Of a stretch of 64,000 nt of DNA, positions 56,403 to 64,000 are shown piece by piece (the stretch's first letter is position 1; each line of letters starts with the position of its first letter). The stretch spans positions 52,268 to 116,267 of the forward strand of contig JAFQOV010000007.1 in the NCBI GenBank assembly GCA_017402995.1. The letters run 5' to 3'. This DNA comes from Candidatus Gastranaerophilales bacterium. GTDB taxonomy: Bacteria > Cyanobacteriota > Vampirovibrionia > Gastranaerophilales > Gastranaerophilaceae. The notes below the pieces were generated by a model, which saw only the letters and a list, made by a program, of their open reading frames with translations, was not told the DNA's origin and did not search any database. The position numbers and the translations under genes were made by a program.

Positions 56403-57068
56403 ATGCTTAAAAAACCACATGGCTATGACGGTTTATTGATTGTTATTGAAGGAACAGACGGTTCTGGAAAATCTACACAAGTAAATATGTTGTCGCAATA
56501 TGTCAAAGACAAATGCTTTGGCGTTACAGTTTCCGAATGGAAAACTTCGCGTTTGATTTCGGGCGTAATTAACGAGGCAAAAGAAAAAAACATGTTGAAC
56601 ACAACAACATATTCTCTTTTATACGCTGCAGATTACGCTGATAGATTGGAAAACGAGATTATTCCAGCACTAAAAGCAGGCTTTGTAGTTTTAATGGATA
56701 GATATGTTTTCACTGCATATGTCAGAGATTCCGTTCGAGGACATGACATTAATTGGGTTAAAAATTTATATGGATATGCGCCAAAACCTGATTTAGTATT
56801 TTATTTAAATGTTCCACCGCAAGACTTAATCAAAAGATTAATCGCAAAAAATGGTGCGCTAGATTATTTTGAATCTGGTCGCGATATTGGTCTTTCAACA
56901 GATATATATAACAGTTTTGAAATTTATCAAAAAAGAAGCTTGGAAGAATATAAAAAGCTAATTGAAGAATATAATTTCATTGAACTTGACGGCACAAAGC
57001 CGATTGATGAAATACACGAGGAAATTAAAAAATCGGTTTCAAAATTATTAGAAGAAAAAACAATTTAA
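56403..57068 (+). CDS. tmk: Thymidylate kinase family protein, paralogue 2
   Basis: 221 residues. P-loop EGTDGSGKST, then YADRLENEIIPALKAGFVV, and DRYVFTAYVRD carry the dTMP-kinase signature. Compared with the paralogue at 18222 the layout is the same, with differences in the lid region. It sits directly after ahcY and was probably transcribed with it. It phosphorylates dTMP; which paralogue is the essential enzyme is not clear. Confidence 0.88.
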   Translation: MLKKPHGYDGLLIVIEGTDGSGKSTQVNMLSQYVKDKCFGVTVSEWKTSRLISGVINEAKEKNMLNTTTYSLLYAADYADRLENEIIPALKAGFVVLMDRYVFTAYVRDSVRGHDINWVKNLYGYAPKPDLVFYLNVPPQDLIKRLIAKNGALDYFESGRDIGLSTDIYNSFEIYQKRSLEEYKKLIEEYNFIELDGTKPIDEIHEEIKKSVSKLLEEKTI

Positions 57069-57093
57069 AAAAGGGGCTTATTAAGCCCCTTTA
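57067..57093. terminator. Bidirectional terminator
   Basis: AAAGGGGCTTA pairs with TAAGCCCCTTT; almost the same hairpin is at 25769-25795. It separates convergent tmk and the rubrerythrin gene. Confidence 0.85.
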
Positions 57094-57098
57094 GATTT

Positions 57099-57635
57099 TT
57101 AGTTGAAATATCTTTTCAATAAACCTTTGAAAGCTGCGCCGTGACGAGCTTCGTCTTTTGCCATTTCATGAACAGTATCATGAATTGCGTCGTAACCAAG
57201 TTGTTTTGCACGAACGGCGATATCTAATTTTGCAGCACAAGCGCCAGTTTCCGCATCAACTCTTGCTTGCAAGTTTTCTTTTGTTGATTTTGAAACAACT
57301 TCACCTAACAATTCTGCAAATTTTGCAGCGTGTTCTGCTTCTTCAAACGCAATTCTTTTGTATGCTTCTGCAACTTCTGGATAACCTTCTCTATCTGCAA
57401 CTCTAGACATTGCAAGGTACATACCTACTTCTGTACATTCACCCATGAAATGATCTTTTAGGCCTTTTGTAACTTCAGCATCTTCAACAATACCGTCACC
57501 AACATGATGTTCACAAGCAAAACCAGCGTCTTGTGTCATTTCATTAAATTTTGTAGCTTTACACAAAGGGCAAATTTCTGGTTTTGTATCTTGTTCTACT
57601 GTATAACCGCATACTGCGCATACCCATTTTGTCAT
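57099..57635 (-). CDS. Rubrerythrin, N-terminal rubredoxin type
   Basis: 178 residues. An N-terminal rubredoxin-like domain (CAVCGY ... CPLCKA) is followed by a di-iron ferritin-like domain with the EExxH motif (EEAEHAAKF) and a late ExxxH (DEARHGAAF). The domain order is the reverse of classical rubrerythrin, i.e. reverse rubrerythrin, an anaerobe peroxide reductase. The ATG follows icd by 13 bp on the same strand, with AAGGAG. Confidence 0.93.
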   Translation of the reverse strand: MTKWVCAVCGYTVEQDTKPEICPLCKATKFNEMTQDAGFACEHHVGDGIVEDAEVTKGLKDHFMGECTEVGMYLAMSRVADREGYPEVAEAYKRIAFEEAEHAAKFAELLGEVVSKSTKENLQARVDAETGACAAKLDIAVRAKQLGYDAIHDTVHEMAKDEARHGAAFKGLLKRYFN

Positions 57636-57648
57636 AATTTTCTCCTTT

Positions 57649-58668
57649 TTATACTATCAACATCTTATTAATAATTTCATTTTTAAATTCTTCTGTTGTT
57701 GATGTTCCAGCTAAATCGGGAGTTAGTTTTTTCCCTTCAGATAAAACTTCAAACAACGCTTTTTCAATTTTTTTAGAAGCTTCTTTTTCGCCAATATAAT
57801 CCAACATCATAAGCGCGCTTCTCAAAAGCCCTGTTGGATTTGCAATATTTTTTCCTGCAATATCTGGTGCTGAACCATGCACTGCTTCAAAAATAGCACA
57901 AGACTCGCCAATATTTGCGCTTTGCGCAACTCCAAGCCCGCCAATTAAACCAGCACACAAATCAGAAACAATATCGCCATATAAATTAGGCATGACCAAA
58001 ACGTCGAATTGGCTTGGTTTTTGAACAAGTTGCATGCACAAATTATCAACCAAAATTTCTCTTGTTTTAATGTCAGGATATTTTTTAGAAACCTCTCTAA
58101 AAGTATTTAAAAACATACCATCAGCAAGTTTTGAAATATTTGCTTTTGTCACAACGCCAACTTCTTTTCTATTATTTTTAATAGCATATTGAAAAGCAAA
58201 TTCGCAAATTCTTTCGCACCCTTTACGTGTGATTAACTTAACGCCGTGGATTGTATCTTCATCAATTTTATTTTCAATTCCAGCATAAATATCTTCCGTA
58301 TTTTCGCGAATTATAACCAAATCAACATCTTGAAAAGGAGTTATTATGTTTGGAAGATTTTTGCTTGGTCTCACATTTGCATATAGGTCAAAATGACGTC
58401 TTAGCGCAACATTTACAGATTTAAACCCTGTGCCAATCGGGGTTGTAATTGGTGCTTTTAAGCAGATTTTATTTTTTTCAATAGATTTAATGGTCTCATC
58501 TGGCATTGTGTCGTTATATTTTTCATATGCACGCGCACCCGCCAAACATTTTTCCCAGTTGATTTTAACGCCAGCTTTTTCAATGATTTCAACAACAGCT
58601 TGCGTAATTTCAGGACCTATTCCATCTCCATCAATCAAAGTGATATTATACAAGTTTGAAATCTCCAT
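57649..58668 (-). CDS. icd: NAD-dependent isocitrate dehydrogenase family enzyme
   Basis: 339 residues. The pieces [30 protein letters not shown], the YANVRPSKN segment, [11 protein letters not shown] and [10 protein letters not shown] place it in the isocitrate/isopropylmalate dehydrogenase family; the [13 protein letters not shown] substrate loop favours isocitrate. It decarboxylates isocitrate to 2-oxoglutarate, feeding glutamate synthesis. It overlaps the aconitase-type small subunit by 23 nt. Confidence 0.88.
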   Translation of the reverse strand: MEISNLYNITLIDGDGIGPEITQAVVEIIEKAGVKINWEKCLAGARAYEKYNDTMPDETIKSIEKNKICLKAPITTPIGTGFKSVNVALRRHFDLYANVRPSKNLPNIITPFQDVDLVIIRENTEDIYAGIENKIDEDTIHGVKLITRKGCERICEFAFQYAIKNNRKEVGVVTKANISKLADGMFLNTFREVSKKYPDIKTREILVDNLCMQLVQKPSQFDVLVMPNLYGDIVSDLCAGLIGGLGVAQSANIGESCAIFEAVHGSAPDIAGKNIANPTGLLRSALMMLDYIGEKEASKKIEKALFEVLSEGKKLTPDLAGTSTTEEFKNEIINKMLIV

Positions 58669-59155
58669 TTTTATTTAAATGTGCAACTAAGCCACCGTCA
58701 TCTAATAATTTAATCATTACATCTGGTAGCGGCATAATTTCTAGTTCAATATTTTTAGTTAAGTCTTTTAAAACGCCTCTTTTAATATCAAGTTCAAGTT
58801 CATCACCAGCGTCGATTTTATCTGTATCGCACTCTAGTGCTAATAAACCAATATTAATAGCGTTTCTGTAAAAAATTCTTGCAAAAGATTTTGCAATTAC
58901 CGCGCCAACACCTGAGATTTTAATAATTTGTGGCGCATGTTCACGGCTTGAACCAAGACCAAAATTGTTTCCCGCAACAACAAAATCGCCTTTTTGAACT
59001 TTTGAAGCAAACTCAGGGTCTGCATCTTCTAAAACGTGTTTTGAAAACTCAACCAAATCATTTCTTAAATGAAAAAGTCTGCCTGGGGCAATATGGTCTG
59101 TTGAAATATTATCGCCAAATTTAAAAGCGCGTCCTTTTTTAATATATTCACTCAT
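58646..59155 (-). CDS. Aconitase/isopropylmalate-isomerase family small subunit
   Basis: 169 residues. [13 protein letters not shown] and [14 protein letters not shown] are the swivel-domain signatures of LeuD and split aconitases. The large subunit is absent here. Its coupling to an isocitrate dehydrogenase favours an aconitase role, and with it the citrate-to-2-oxoglutarate arm; a leucine-pathway role is not excluded. AAGGAG lies before the ATG. Confidence 0.75.
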   Translation of the reverse strand: MSEYIKKGRAFKFGDNISTDHIAPGRLFHLRNDLVEFSKHVLEDADPEFASKVQKGDFVVAGNNFGLGSSREHAPQIIKISGVGAVIAKSFARIFYRNAINIGLLALECDTDKIDAGDELELDIKRGVLKDLTKNIELEIMPLPDVMIKLLDDGGLVAHLNKNGDFKLV

Positions 59156-59191
59156 AAGTCAAACTCCTTTTCGTCAATTATATAATAAAAA

Positions 59192-59220
59192 TTGTTTCAA
59201 GAATACAATTATTATATAAT
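59192..59220 (+). promoter_or_regulatory. Promoter of tyrA, probably leaderless
   Basis: TTGTTT (59192-59197), 17 bp, TATAAT (59215-59220), then 6 nt to the ATG at 59227. There is no Shine-Dalgarno. Confidence 0.65.
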
Positions 59221-59226
59221 TATTTT

Positions 59227-60036
59227 ATGGAAAACAAAAAAATTAAAATCGGGATTGTTGGGCTTGGTTTAATTGGCTCATCATTATTAAAAGCGTTAAG
59301 CAAAAAAGGTGAATATGAGCTTTTTTGTGTTTCTAATTCAAGCTTTGAAAAAGCTCTTGATTTTACAAAAAACGCAAGTTCTGATATCGAAATTGTCAAA
59401 AATTGCGATATTGTTTTTGTCTGTTGTGAAGTTTCAAAAACCCTTGAAACACTTGATAAATTAAATAATATTCTAGATAAAAACACCGTTGTAGCTGATG
59501 TTTGCTCAATTAAAAAAGAGCTTTTAAATAAAGATTTTAATTTTGATTTCATCTTATCTCACCCAATGGCAGGGACAGAAAAAAGCGGATTTGACGCTGG
59601 TTTTGAGGAATTATTTGAAAATAATTTATGGTTGATTGAAAAAGAAAATGATATTTTAAACGAAATTATTTTATCTGTTGGCGCAAAAAAACTTCTTATT
59701 GATATGAAAGACCATGATTTCATGTGTGCTCAAATTTCGCACCTGCCCGCACTTTTATCTTATGCTCTTTTTGATAGCGCGCAAGATAAATCAAAGCAAA
59801 TTGCTTCAAGCGGTTTTCGCGATACGACAAGGCTTGCAATGACAAACGAAAACCTTTTAAATTCAATGTATGAATTAAATCAAGAAAATATCGAAAAAGC
59901 GCTTGATTTAATGCTTGAAAAATTAAACAACTTGAAAAAACTTTCTCTTGATGAGAAAATTGAGCTATTCAAAGGCGCAGCCCTAAAAAGAAAACAAATG
60001 TATGATGATTTGGGAAAAAATATATTCAAAATATAA
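59227..60036 (+). CDS. tyrA: Prephenate dehydrogenase
   Basis: 269 residues. The N-terminal GIVGLGLIGSSLLKA binds NAD(P); SHPMAGTEKSGFDAG and QISHLPALLSYAL are family motifs with the catalytic His. It oxidatively decarboxylates prephenate for tyrosine. Its last 35 nt overlap the start of the LptF/G gene. Confidence 0.92.
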   Translation: MENKKIKIGIVGLGLIGSSLLKALSKKGEYELFCVSNSSFEKALDFTKNASSDIEIVKNCDIVFVCCEVSKTLETLDKLNNILDKNTVVADVCSIKKELLNKDFNFDFILSHPMAGTEKSGFDAGFEELFENNLWLIEKENDILNEIILSVGAKKLLIDMKDHDFMCAQISHLPALLSYALFDSAQDKSKQIASSGFRDTTRLAMTNENLLNSMYELNQENIEKALDLMLEKLNNLKKLSLDEKIELFKGAALKRKQMYDDLGKNIFKI

Positions 60037-61168
60037 TCAAATAAAATCTAAAATCATTGAAAAATACGAAAACCTCAACATTTTAGATAAATATATCCTT
60101 AAGCAATTAACAAGTGTTTTTGTTTTAGGGGTAATTATTTTCACATCAATCATTTTTGCGTCTGAAACCTTCACGCAATTAATCAAACAAATTTCTTTAT
60201 ATGGAATACCTTTTCATATCGCAATTATGATGATTGTTTTAAACTTGCCGCAAGTTTTTGTTTTAACAATCCCAATTTCGACCCTTTTCGCAACTGTAAT
60301 GACAGTTAACGATTTAAGTTTGAAATCTGAAATCACAATTTTTAAAGCCTGCGGAATTAGCATTGAACGCGTTGCAAGACCAATCTTTTGTTTTGCAATT
60401 GCAATGACAATTGTGAGCTTTTTAATTAACGAATTTATTGTTCCTGTGGCTTCTGTTCAATCAAAATCTTTGGCAATTTATTCGCTTGAACAAAAACATA
60501 TCCCAGAAAACAAAATGAATTTCACAATCAAAGATGTTGACAAAGAAGGTAAATTAAAAAGATTGTTCTATGCACAATGGTGCAAAGATAGGACCTTAAA
60601 TAATGTTACTGTTGTTGATATTTCAAAAGAAAAAAATATCCAAATTGTACAAGCCAAAAAAGGCTCAACTTCTGATTATGGGTGGCTTTTTGAAGATGGC
60701 ATTGTCTATACAATTTCAAAAGATGGAAAAATCTTTAACACAAGTCTTTTTGAAGAATCAGATGTCAAATTTGGTATTGGCGACGTCAATGAAATGGTTG
60801 AAGAATCAACAGATGAATTTAACTTTTTCAAATTAATGAGACACATTAAAAAACAAAAACACCTTCTTGAAAAGAAAGTTCAGCTCGAATATCAAATTAA
60901 TTTATATGACAAGCTTGCGCTTCCAATAACAACTTTTGCGCTTGCAATAATTGGCGTGCCACTTGCAATTACCCCGCCAAGAGTTAGATATAACAGAGGA
61001 TTTTTATTTAGCATTTTAATCATTTTTGTTTACTATGTCATTCGTGCACTGTCACTAAATCTTGGCGCAACAGGAACAATACACCCCTTTGTTGCTGCTT
61101 GGCTTCCTGTAATTTCGATAACCCTAATCGGCGGATACCTTTTCTACAAAAAGGCATATAAAATCTAA
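60002..61168 (+). CDS. LptF/LptG-family lipopolysaccharide export permease
   Basis: 388 residues. The N-terminal LDKYILKQLTSVFVLG helix, LPQVFVLTIPISTLFATV and the C-terminal helices (about 300-385) fit the YjgP/YjgQ family, with six membrane helices around a periplasmic beta region (about 150-270). It works with LptB and LptC to move LPS towards the outer membrane, implying a diderm envelope. Which of LptF or LptG it is cannot be told here. Confidence 0.88.
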   Translation: MMIWEKIYSKYNQIKSKIIEKYENLNILDKYILKQLTSVFVLGVIIFTSIIFASETFTQLIKQISLYGIPFHIAIMMIVLNLPQVFVLTIPISTLFATVMTVNDLSLKSEITIFKACGISIERVARPIFCFAIAMTIVSFLINEFIVPVASVQSKSLAIYSLEQKHIPENKMNFTIKDVDKEGKLKRLFYAQWCKDRTLNNVTVVDISKEKNIQIVQAKKGSTSDYGWLFEDGIVYTISKDGKIFNTSLFEESDVKFGIGDVNEMVEESTDEFNFFKLMRHIKKQKHLLEKKVQLEYQINLYDKLALPITTFALAIIGVPLAITPPRVRYNRGFLFSILIIFVYYVIRALSLNLGATGTIHPFVAAWLPVISITLIGGYLFYKKAYKI

Positions 61169-62079
61169 AGTCCGCTATTTGAGAACAATACAACCGATTG
61201 CATGATGTCTTGGAAATCTCTTGCTAAGATTTCAGAGAATTGTCTTGGGTCAATTTGTGTTAAAACAATTTGTGTCAAATCAACAGGCAACTCTTGAATC
61301 ATTGGCACCAAAAATTCGGTATCCAAATTTTTCATAAGCTTAATTTTGTCGTCTTTCATCAAAAATTCCATTGGCTTTGCAATGTCTTCATTTTTGAACA
61401 ATAGCAACAAATCTTGCTCTTGAGATACCATATTTCCAATCATATTAATTTTTGCATGTCTATCCATGGAAACCAAAAATCTATTAAATGTATTTTCTTC
61501 CATGTTTTCCAAGCTTTCAAGATATTCGTCTCTCGATTTATCGCGATAATCTTCGCCAAGCTGAGAAACCATTATCTGTTCAAGCGCTTTTTGGTTCAAT
61601 GTTTCAAAGTAATTTTGCGCATATTTACGCTCTGCCTTTGGCTCCATTAAAAACTTATCCATTGTATCTTCTTGCATTAAAGTCAAAATATCAAAAGTAT
61701 CAAACTTTTCAAAAACAATTCCGATAAGTTCTTCTTTTGGCAAATCTTCGCACATTGCAAGAAGCTTCTCTTCAGAGAAGAAATACAAGCCTTTTGCAAG
61801 GTCATCTTGTTCTAAAAATGGCAATAAATCGTCTAAATCGCCTTCAGACATATTTTGCAAAATGATTAATTTATTATCTACATTAGTTAATTTAAAAATT
61901 TCAAGAAGTTTATCTGGATCAGAGAGGATTTTCTTGTAGTCGCGCGCTTTTGTATTACCCTGCGCAGCTTCAAGCTTCATGATTTCATCAATATCTTTAT
62001 TTGCATATTGATGAACTTTTGCGGGGGTAATCCCGAAAAATTTTGTTAATAAATTAAAATCTACGTTTAATTGTATCAA
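61165..62079 (-). CDS. FliG/MgtE-N-like helical repeat protein
   Basis: 304 residues, all alpha-helical, with repeated segments such as ILQNMSEGDLDDLLPFLEQD and MCEDLPKEELIGIVFEKFD that resemble the helical repeats of MgtE N-terminal and FliG domains. No signal or membrane helix is seen. A TTG start with AAAGG 8 nt upstream is used. If related to FliG it could belong to the same machinery as FlhB, but this is weak evidence. Confidence 0.55.
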   Translation of the reverse strand: MIQLNVDFNLLTKFFGITPAKVHQYANKDIDEIMKLEAAQGNTKARDYKKILSDPDKLLEIFKLTNVDNKLIILQNMSEGDLDDLLPFLEQDDLAKGLYFFSEEKLLAMCEDLPKEELIGIVFEKFDTFDILTLMQEDTMDKFLMEPKAERKYAQNYFETLNQKALEQIMVSQLGEDYRDKSRDEYLESLENMEENTFNRFLVSMDRHAKINMIGNMVSQEQDLLLLFKNEDIAKPMEFLMKDDKIKLMKNLDTEFLVPMIQELPVDLTQIVLTQIDPRQFSEILARDFQDIMQSVVLFSNSGL

Positions 62080-62179
62080 TTTATCGACCTTTGAATATAT
62101 ACTCTCTTATATAATAAAGTATTTTTTGATTGCTCGTTTTCAAAAAAATTAAAAATTGTAATAAATGTTAATATACGAA

Positions 62180-62204
62180 AAAAGACCGATAAAATCGGTC
62201 TTTT
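62180..62204 (-). terminator. Terminator of grcA
   Basis: AAAAGACCGAT pairs with ATCGGTCTTTT around AAA. It lies 23 bp beyond the grcA stop on the minus strand. Confidence 0.75.
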
Positions 62205-62226
62205 GATTATCCCCACCAAGTTGAAA

Positions 62227-62466
62227 CTATGCTAATTTTTTGTGAAATGTTCTTGTGATGACATCTTCTTGTTGTTCTTTAGTCAAGTTAATGAAATTAA
62301 CGGCATACCCAGAAACGCGAACCGTCAATTGCGGATATTTTTCAGGGTGCGCTTGAGCGTCTTTTAAAACTTCTTGATTAAAAACATTCACATTCAAATG
62401 ATGTCCGCCTTTTTCAACGTATCCATCAATTAAATTAATTAGGTTTTCTTCTTGAATTGTAGCCAT
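62227..62466 (-). CDS. grcA: GrcA-like autonomous glycyl radical protein
   Basis: 79 residues that match the C-terminus of pyruvate formate-lyase: [39 protein letters not shown] with the radical glycine at G53. In Escherichia coli the longer GrcA replaces the oxygen-cleaved end of pyruvate formate-lyase. This one consists only of that domain. It follows rubredoxin by 13 bp, AAGGGG precedes the ATG, and pflA is elsewhere in the window. Confidence 0.88.
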   Translation of the reverse strand: MATIQEENLINLIDGYVEKGGHHLNVNVFNQEVLKDAQAHPEKYPQLTVRVSGYAVNFINLTKEQQEDVITRTFHKKLA

Positions 62467-62479
62467 TTATCCCCTTTTT

Positions 62480-62638
62480 TTAAGCTTCTTCAAAATGTTC
62501 TTTGCCCATTGCGCAAAGTGGACATACCCAATCATCGCCTAGGGCAACAAAGCTTGTACCAGCTTCGATTCCGTGTTCTAAATCTCCTGTTTCTTCGTCA
62601 TATAAATAACCGCATACATTGCATACATATTTTGCCAT
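62480..62638 (-). CDS. Rubredoxin
   Basis: 52 residues, too short for many ORF callers. Two CxxC knuckles, [11 protein letters not shown] and [17 protein letters not shown], form the single Fe(Cys)4 site. AAGGAG lies 8 nt before the ATG. It transfers electrons, probably to rubrerythrin-type peroxide reductases. It forms an operon with grcA, opposite a Crp/Fnr regulator. Confidence 0.93.
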   Translation of the reverse strand: MAKYVCNVCGYLYDEETGDLEHGIEAGTSFVALGDDWVCPLCAMGKEHFEEA

Positions 62639-62708
62639 TGTTTTATCTCCTTTTTAGTAATTTGCCTTTTCTTTGATTTTATTATATATTATTTTTAACA
62701 ACAATTCT

Positions 62709-62722
62709 GTTGTAATTACAAC
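62709..62722. promoter_or_regulatory. Palindromic operator between rubredoxin and the Crp/Fnr gene
   Basis: GTTGTAATTACAAC is a perfect 14-bp palindrome, overlapping CAACA-ATTC-TGTTG (62699-62712). It lies between divergent genes and just upstream of a TATAAA, so it is a good candidate site for the adjacent regulator. Confidence 0.55.
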
Positions 62723-62736
62723 GAAATTATAAAAAA

Positions 62737-63405
62737 ATGAAAAATTATTTAAACAAAATTAAAAATTCTCCACTTTTTTTGGGCATAAGCGAAGCAGAAC
62801 TTGAACGAATGCTCAAATGTTTTAACGCTAGAATAAAAATATATCAACCCGAAGAATTTGTTATTCGCCAAGGGGATATGGTTTCAAAGATATTTTTAAT
62901 TTTAGATGGCGAAATTTCAATCGAAAAAGATACCTATTGGGGCAGAAGAATGATTATTCGCCGATTAAGAGAAAACGAAAATATTGCACTTTCTTTGGTT
63001 GCTTCAAAAAATATTGAATCAAACATCAATGCTGTTTGCACCAAAAAAGCAAGTGTTTTGATTTTGGATTTTATGCAATCTTGTAGCATTTGCGAAAATG
63101 CTTGTATGCACCATGGGGTCTTAATTAGAAACTTATTTAAAATTTTAGCAAAAGAAAATATTGAATTAATTGAAAAAATCGAAAGTGTATCTCAAAAGAC
63201 AATCAGAGACAAGCTTTTGACATATTTATCTAATGAAAGTTTGAAAAAAAATTCTAATAATTTTGAAATTTGTTTTAATAGACAAGAACTTGCCGATTTT
63301 TTAAATATTGATAGAAGTGCACTCAGTTTTGAAATGTCAAAATTGAAAAAAGAAGGTTTGATTGATTATAAGAAAAATAGGTTTTTGTTGAAAGGCTTGG
63401 ATTAA
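62737..63405 (+). CDS. Crp/Fnr-family transcriptional regulator
   Basis: 222 residues. An N-terminal cyclic-nucleotide-binding-type barrel (FVIRQGDMVSKIFLILDGEIS) is followed by a helical linker with cysteines (CSICENACMHHG, four Cys/His residues that could hold a metal or cluster) and a C-terminal winged helix (FNRQELADFLNIDRSALSFE). It is divergent from rubredoxin-grcA, with a palindrome between. A role in oxygen or nitrosative stress control is likely but inferred. Confidence 0.88.
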   Translation: MKNYLNKIKNSPLFLGISEAELERMLKCFNARIKIYQPEEFVIRQGDMVSKIFLILDGEISIEKDTYWGRRMIIRRLRENENIALSLVASKNIESNINAVCTKKASVLILDFMQSCSICENACMHHGVLIRNLFKILAKENIELIEKIESVSQKTIRDKLLTYLSNESLKKNSNNFEICFNRQELADFLNIDRSALSFEMSKLKKEGLIDYKKNRFLLKGLD

Positions 63406-63431
63406 AAGCTTTATAAAAAACTTTAGCTTTT
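63404..63431 (+). terminator. Terminator of the Crp/Fnr gene
   Basis: AAAAGCT pairs with AGCTTTT; the hairpin begins within the last codon/stop and runs into the left end of element R2. Confidence 0.55.
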
Positions 63432-64000
63432 GTACTCTTTTCTTTCTTTTTCTCTCAGACGCCGAAATGAAAAGAAAGAAAAGAGTACGAGAAAAGAAAG
63501 AAACCTCGGGCTTGGTTAAATTGTTTTGTTTCTTTGCAACGCTTCAAAACTTAACTCCTGAATAAAACAGTCGAGGTTTTAAACACCTTATACAATAATT
63601 TCTATACAATGAAACATAAACTCAATTAACGTTCAAATTCCTCTCCGGTTTTATTTTCGTACGTCGTTAAGTTTTTCGCTTGTGATTTTTGTTTTTTTTA
63701 AACAAACCACCATCTGTCATGCTGAACTTGTTTCAGCATCTTAACAACTATCGTATATATTGAACATTGATAAGACCCTGAAATAAATTCAGGGTGACGA
63801 TTGAGAATTAAATTAAAAAGCACACGCACTTAGTGAAATGTTTGTGCGAAAGGGTTGTCTGAGTGGCGAAGCCACGAGTTCCCGAAAGCACAAATATTGA
63901 ACTTAGTGCGTCTCTAGAATGTAATAATATAACCAAGCCGATATTTCTTTTTCTTTTGGTTCTGTTTTCTTTTTCTTTCATCGGCGCTTGACGAAAGAAA
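63432..64000. repeat. Structured repeat element R2 (second copy, cut by the window end)
   Basis: The left terminal stem is a perfect 19-bp hairpin (63432-63450 with 63470-63488) with ACGCCGA in the loop. A 22-nt segment (63660-63681) matches R1 24161-24182. A ~130-bp insertion (63684-63814) follows, and from 63815 to the end the sequence equals R1 24186-24371 except at two positions. The right hairpin is truncated at 64000. There is no ORF. Confidence 0.75.
63684..63814. repeat. REP-like double hairpin nested inside R2
   Basis: TGCTGAA pairs with TTCAGCA (63720-63738) and CCCTGAA with TTCAGGG (63776-63794), separated by ~37 bp. R1 lacks this segment, having only a few bases at the same point. 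The stems recall dispersed GTCATGCTGAACTTG-type repeats I associate with many bacterial genomes. It is probably a later insertion. Confidence 0.6.

Noticed and set aside
62080..62095. GTCGATAA near the start of the FliG/MgtE-like gene as a sigma-28 promoter
   Set aside because: It lies between the Shine-Dalgarno and the start codon, so it cannot be the -10 element of that gene.

Overview
The window looks like part of the chromosome of a strictly fermentative, diderm, AT-rich bacterium of the non-photosynthetic cyanobacterial lineage (Melainabacteria / Candidatus Gastranaerophilales type). This placement is inferred, not searched. It rests on a homologue of the cyanobacterial clock-associated protein LdpA, anaerobic enzymes (pyruvate formate-lyase activase, a GrcA-like glycyl-radical protein, reverse rubrerythrin, rubredoxin), an LptF/G permease implying an outer membrane, and several proteins starting with a short N-terminal Phe-Lys-Gly or Phe-Ser tag that I associate with this lineage.

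Layout. 1-3000: rsmI end, cysS, purA. 3000-8740: two tandem paralogous giant coiled-coil/EF-hand proteins. 8755-12832: biotin cluster (bioB, bioD, bioC, bioG, bioF). 13600-17670: tRNA-Arg, a GC-rich tRNA-decoy spacer, tRNA-Lys and an aldolase / Fe-alcohol dehydrogenase / aldehyde dehydrogenase cassette. 17850-23814: rpsO, a thymidylate kinase, a membrane protein overlapping miaA, a GH13-like enzyme and pflA. 23926-24379: a structured repeat element (R1). 24600-31700: an export-substrate-like protein, pgi, a HAD phosphatase, ldpA, pnuC and two uncharacterised proteins. 31724-33320: an ECF sigma / anti-sigma / Spy-like / His-rich regulon. 33413-39850: CheR-like and uridine-kinase-like enzymes with the N-terminal tag, a TPR membrane protein, a 652-residue unknown, tRNA-Met with its decoy, and small proteins. 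39890-45066: hisB, a hisC-HAD fusion, envelope proteins, an XRE regulator and pth. 45067-50786: a 103-bp tandem repeat, a sigma-28-type promoter driving a coiled-coil protein, flhB, and an acidic protein with a PcrA/UvrD-type C-terminal Tudor-like domain. 50989-52886: tRNA-Thr, 105-bp tRNA-Thr decoy repeats, tRNA-Thr, tRNA-Tyr, tuf. 52962-64000: pckA, ahcY, a second thymidylate kinase, rubrerythrin, isocitrate dehydrogenase with an aconitase-type small subunit, tyrA, an LptF/G permease, a FliG/MgtE-N-like helical protein, grcA, rubredoxin, a Crp/Fnr regulator, and a second copy of the structured element (R2) running off the end.

Most unusual signals: (1) the R1/R2 element, whose terminal hairpins keep perfect 18- and 19-bp stems although their sequences differ, with an almost identical internal RNA-like fold; (2) four large proteins without Sec signals, one under a consensus-perfect sigma-28 promoter beside flhB, and three sharing a TTGTAA-N34/35-ATGTCG leader, which together suggest an export system with undescribed substrates; (3) partial tRNA copies spaced 101, 105 and 205 bp upstream of intact tRNA-Met, tRNA-Thr and tRNA-Lys genes; (4) an ECF regulon with two matching promoters; (5) the N-terminal tag on otherwise unrelated proteins.
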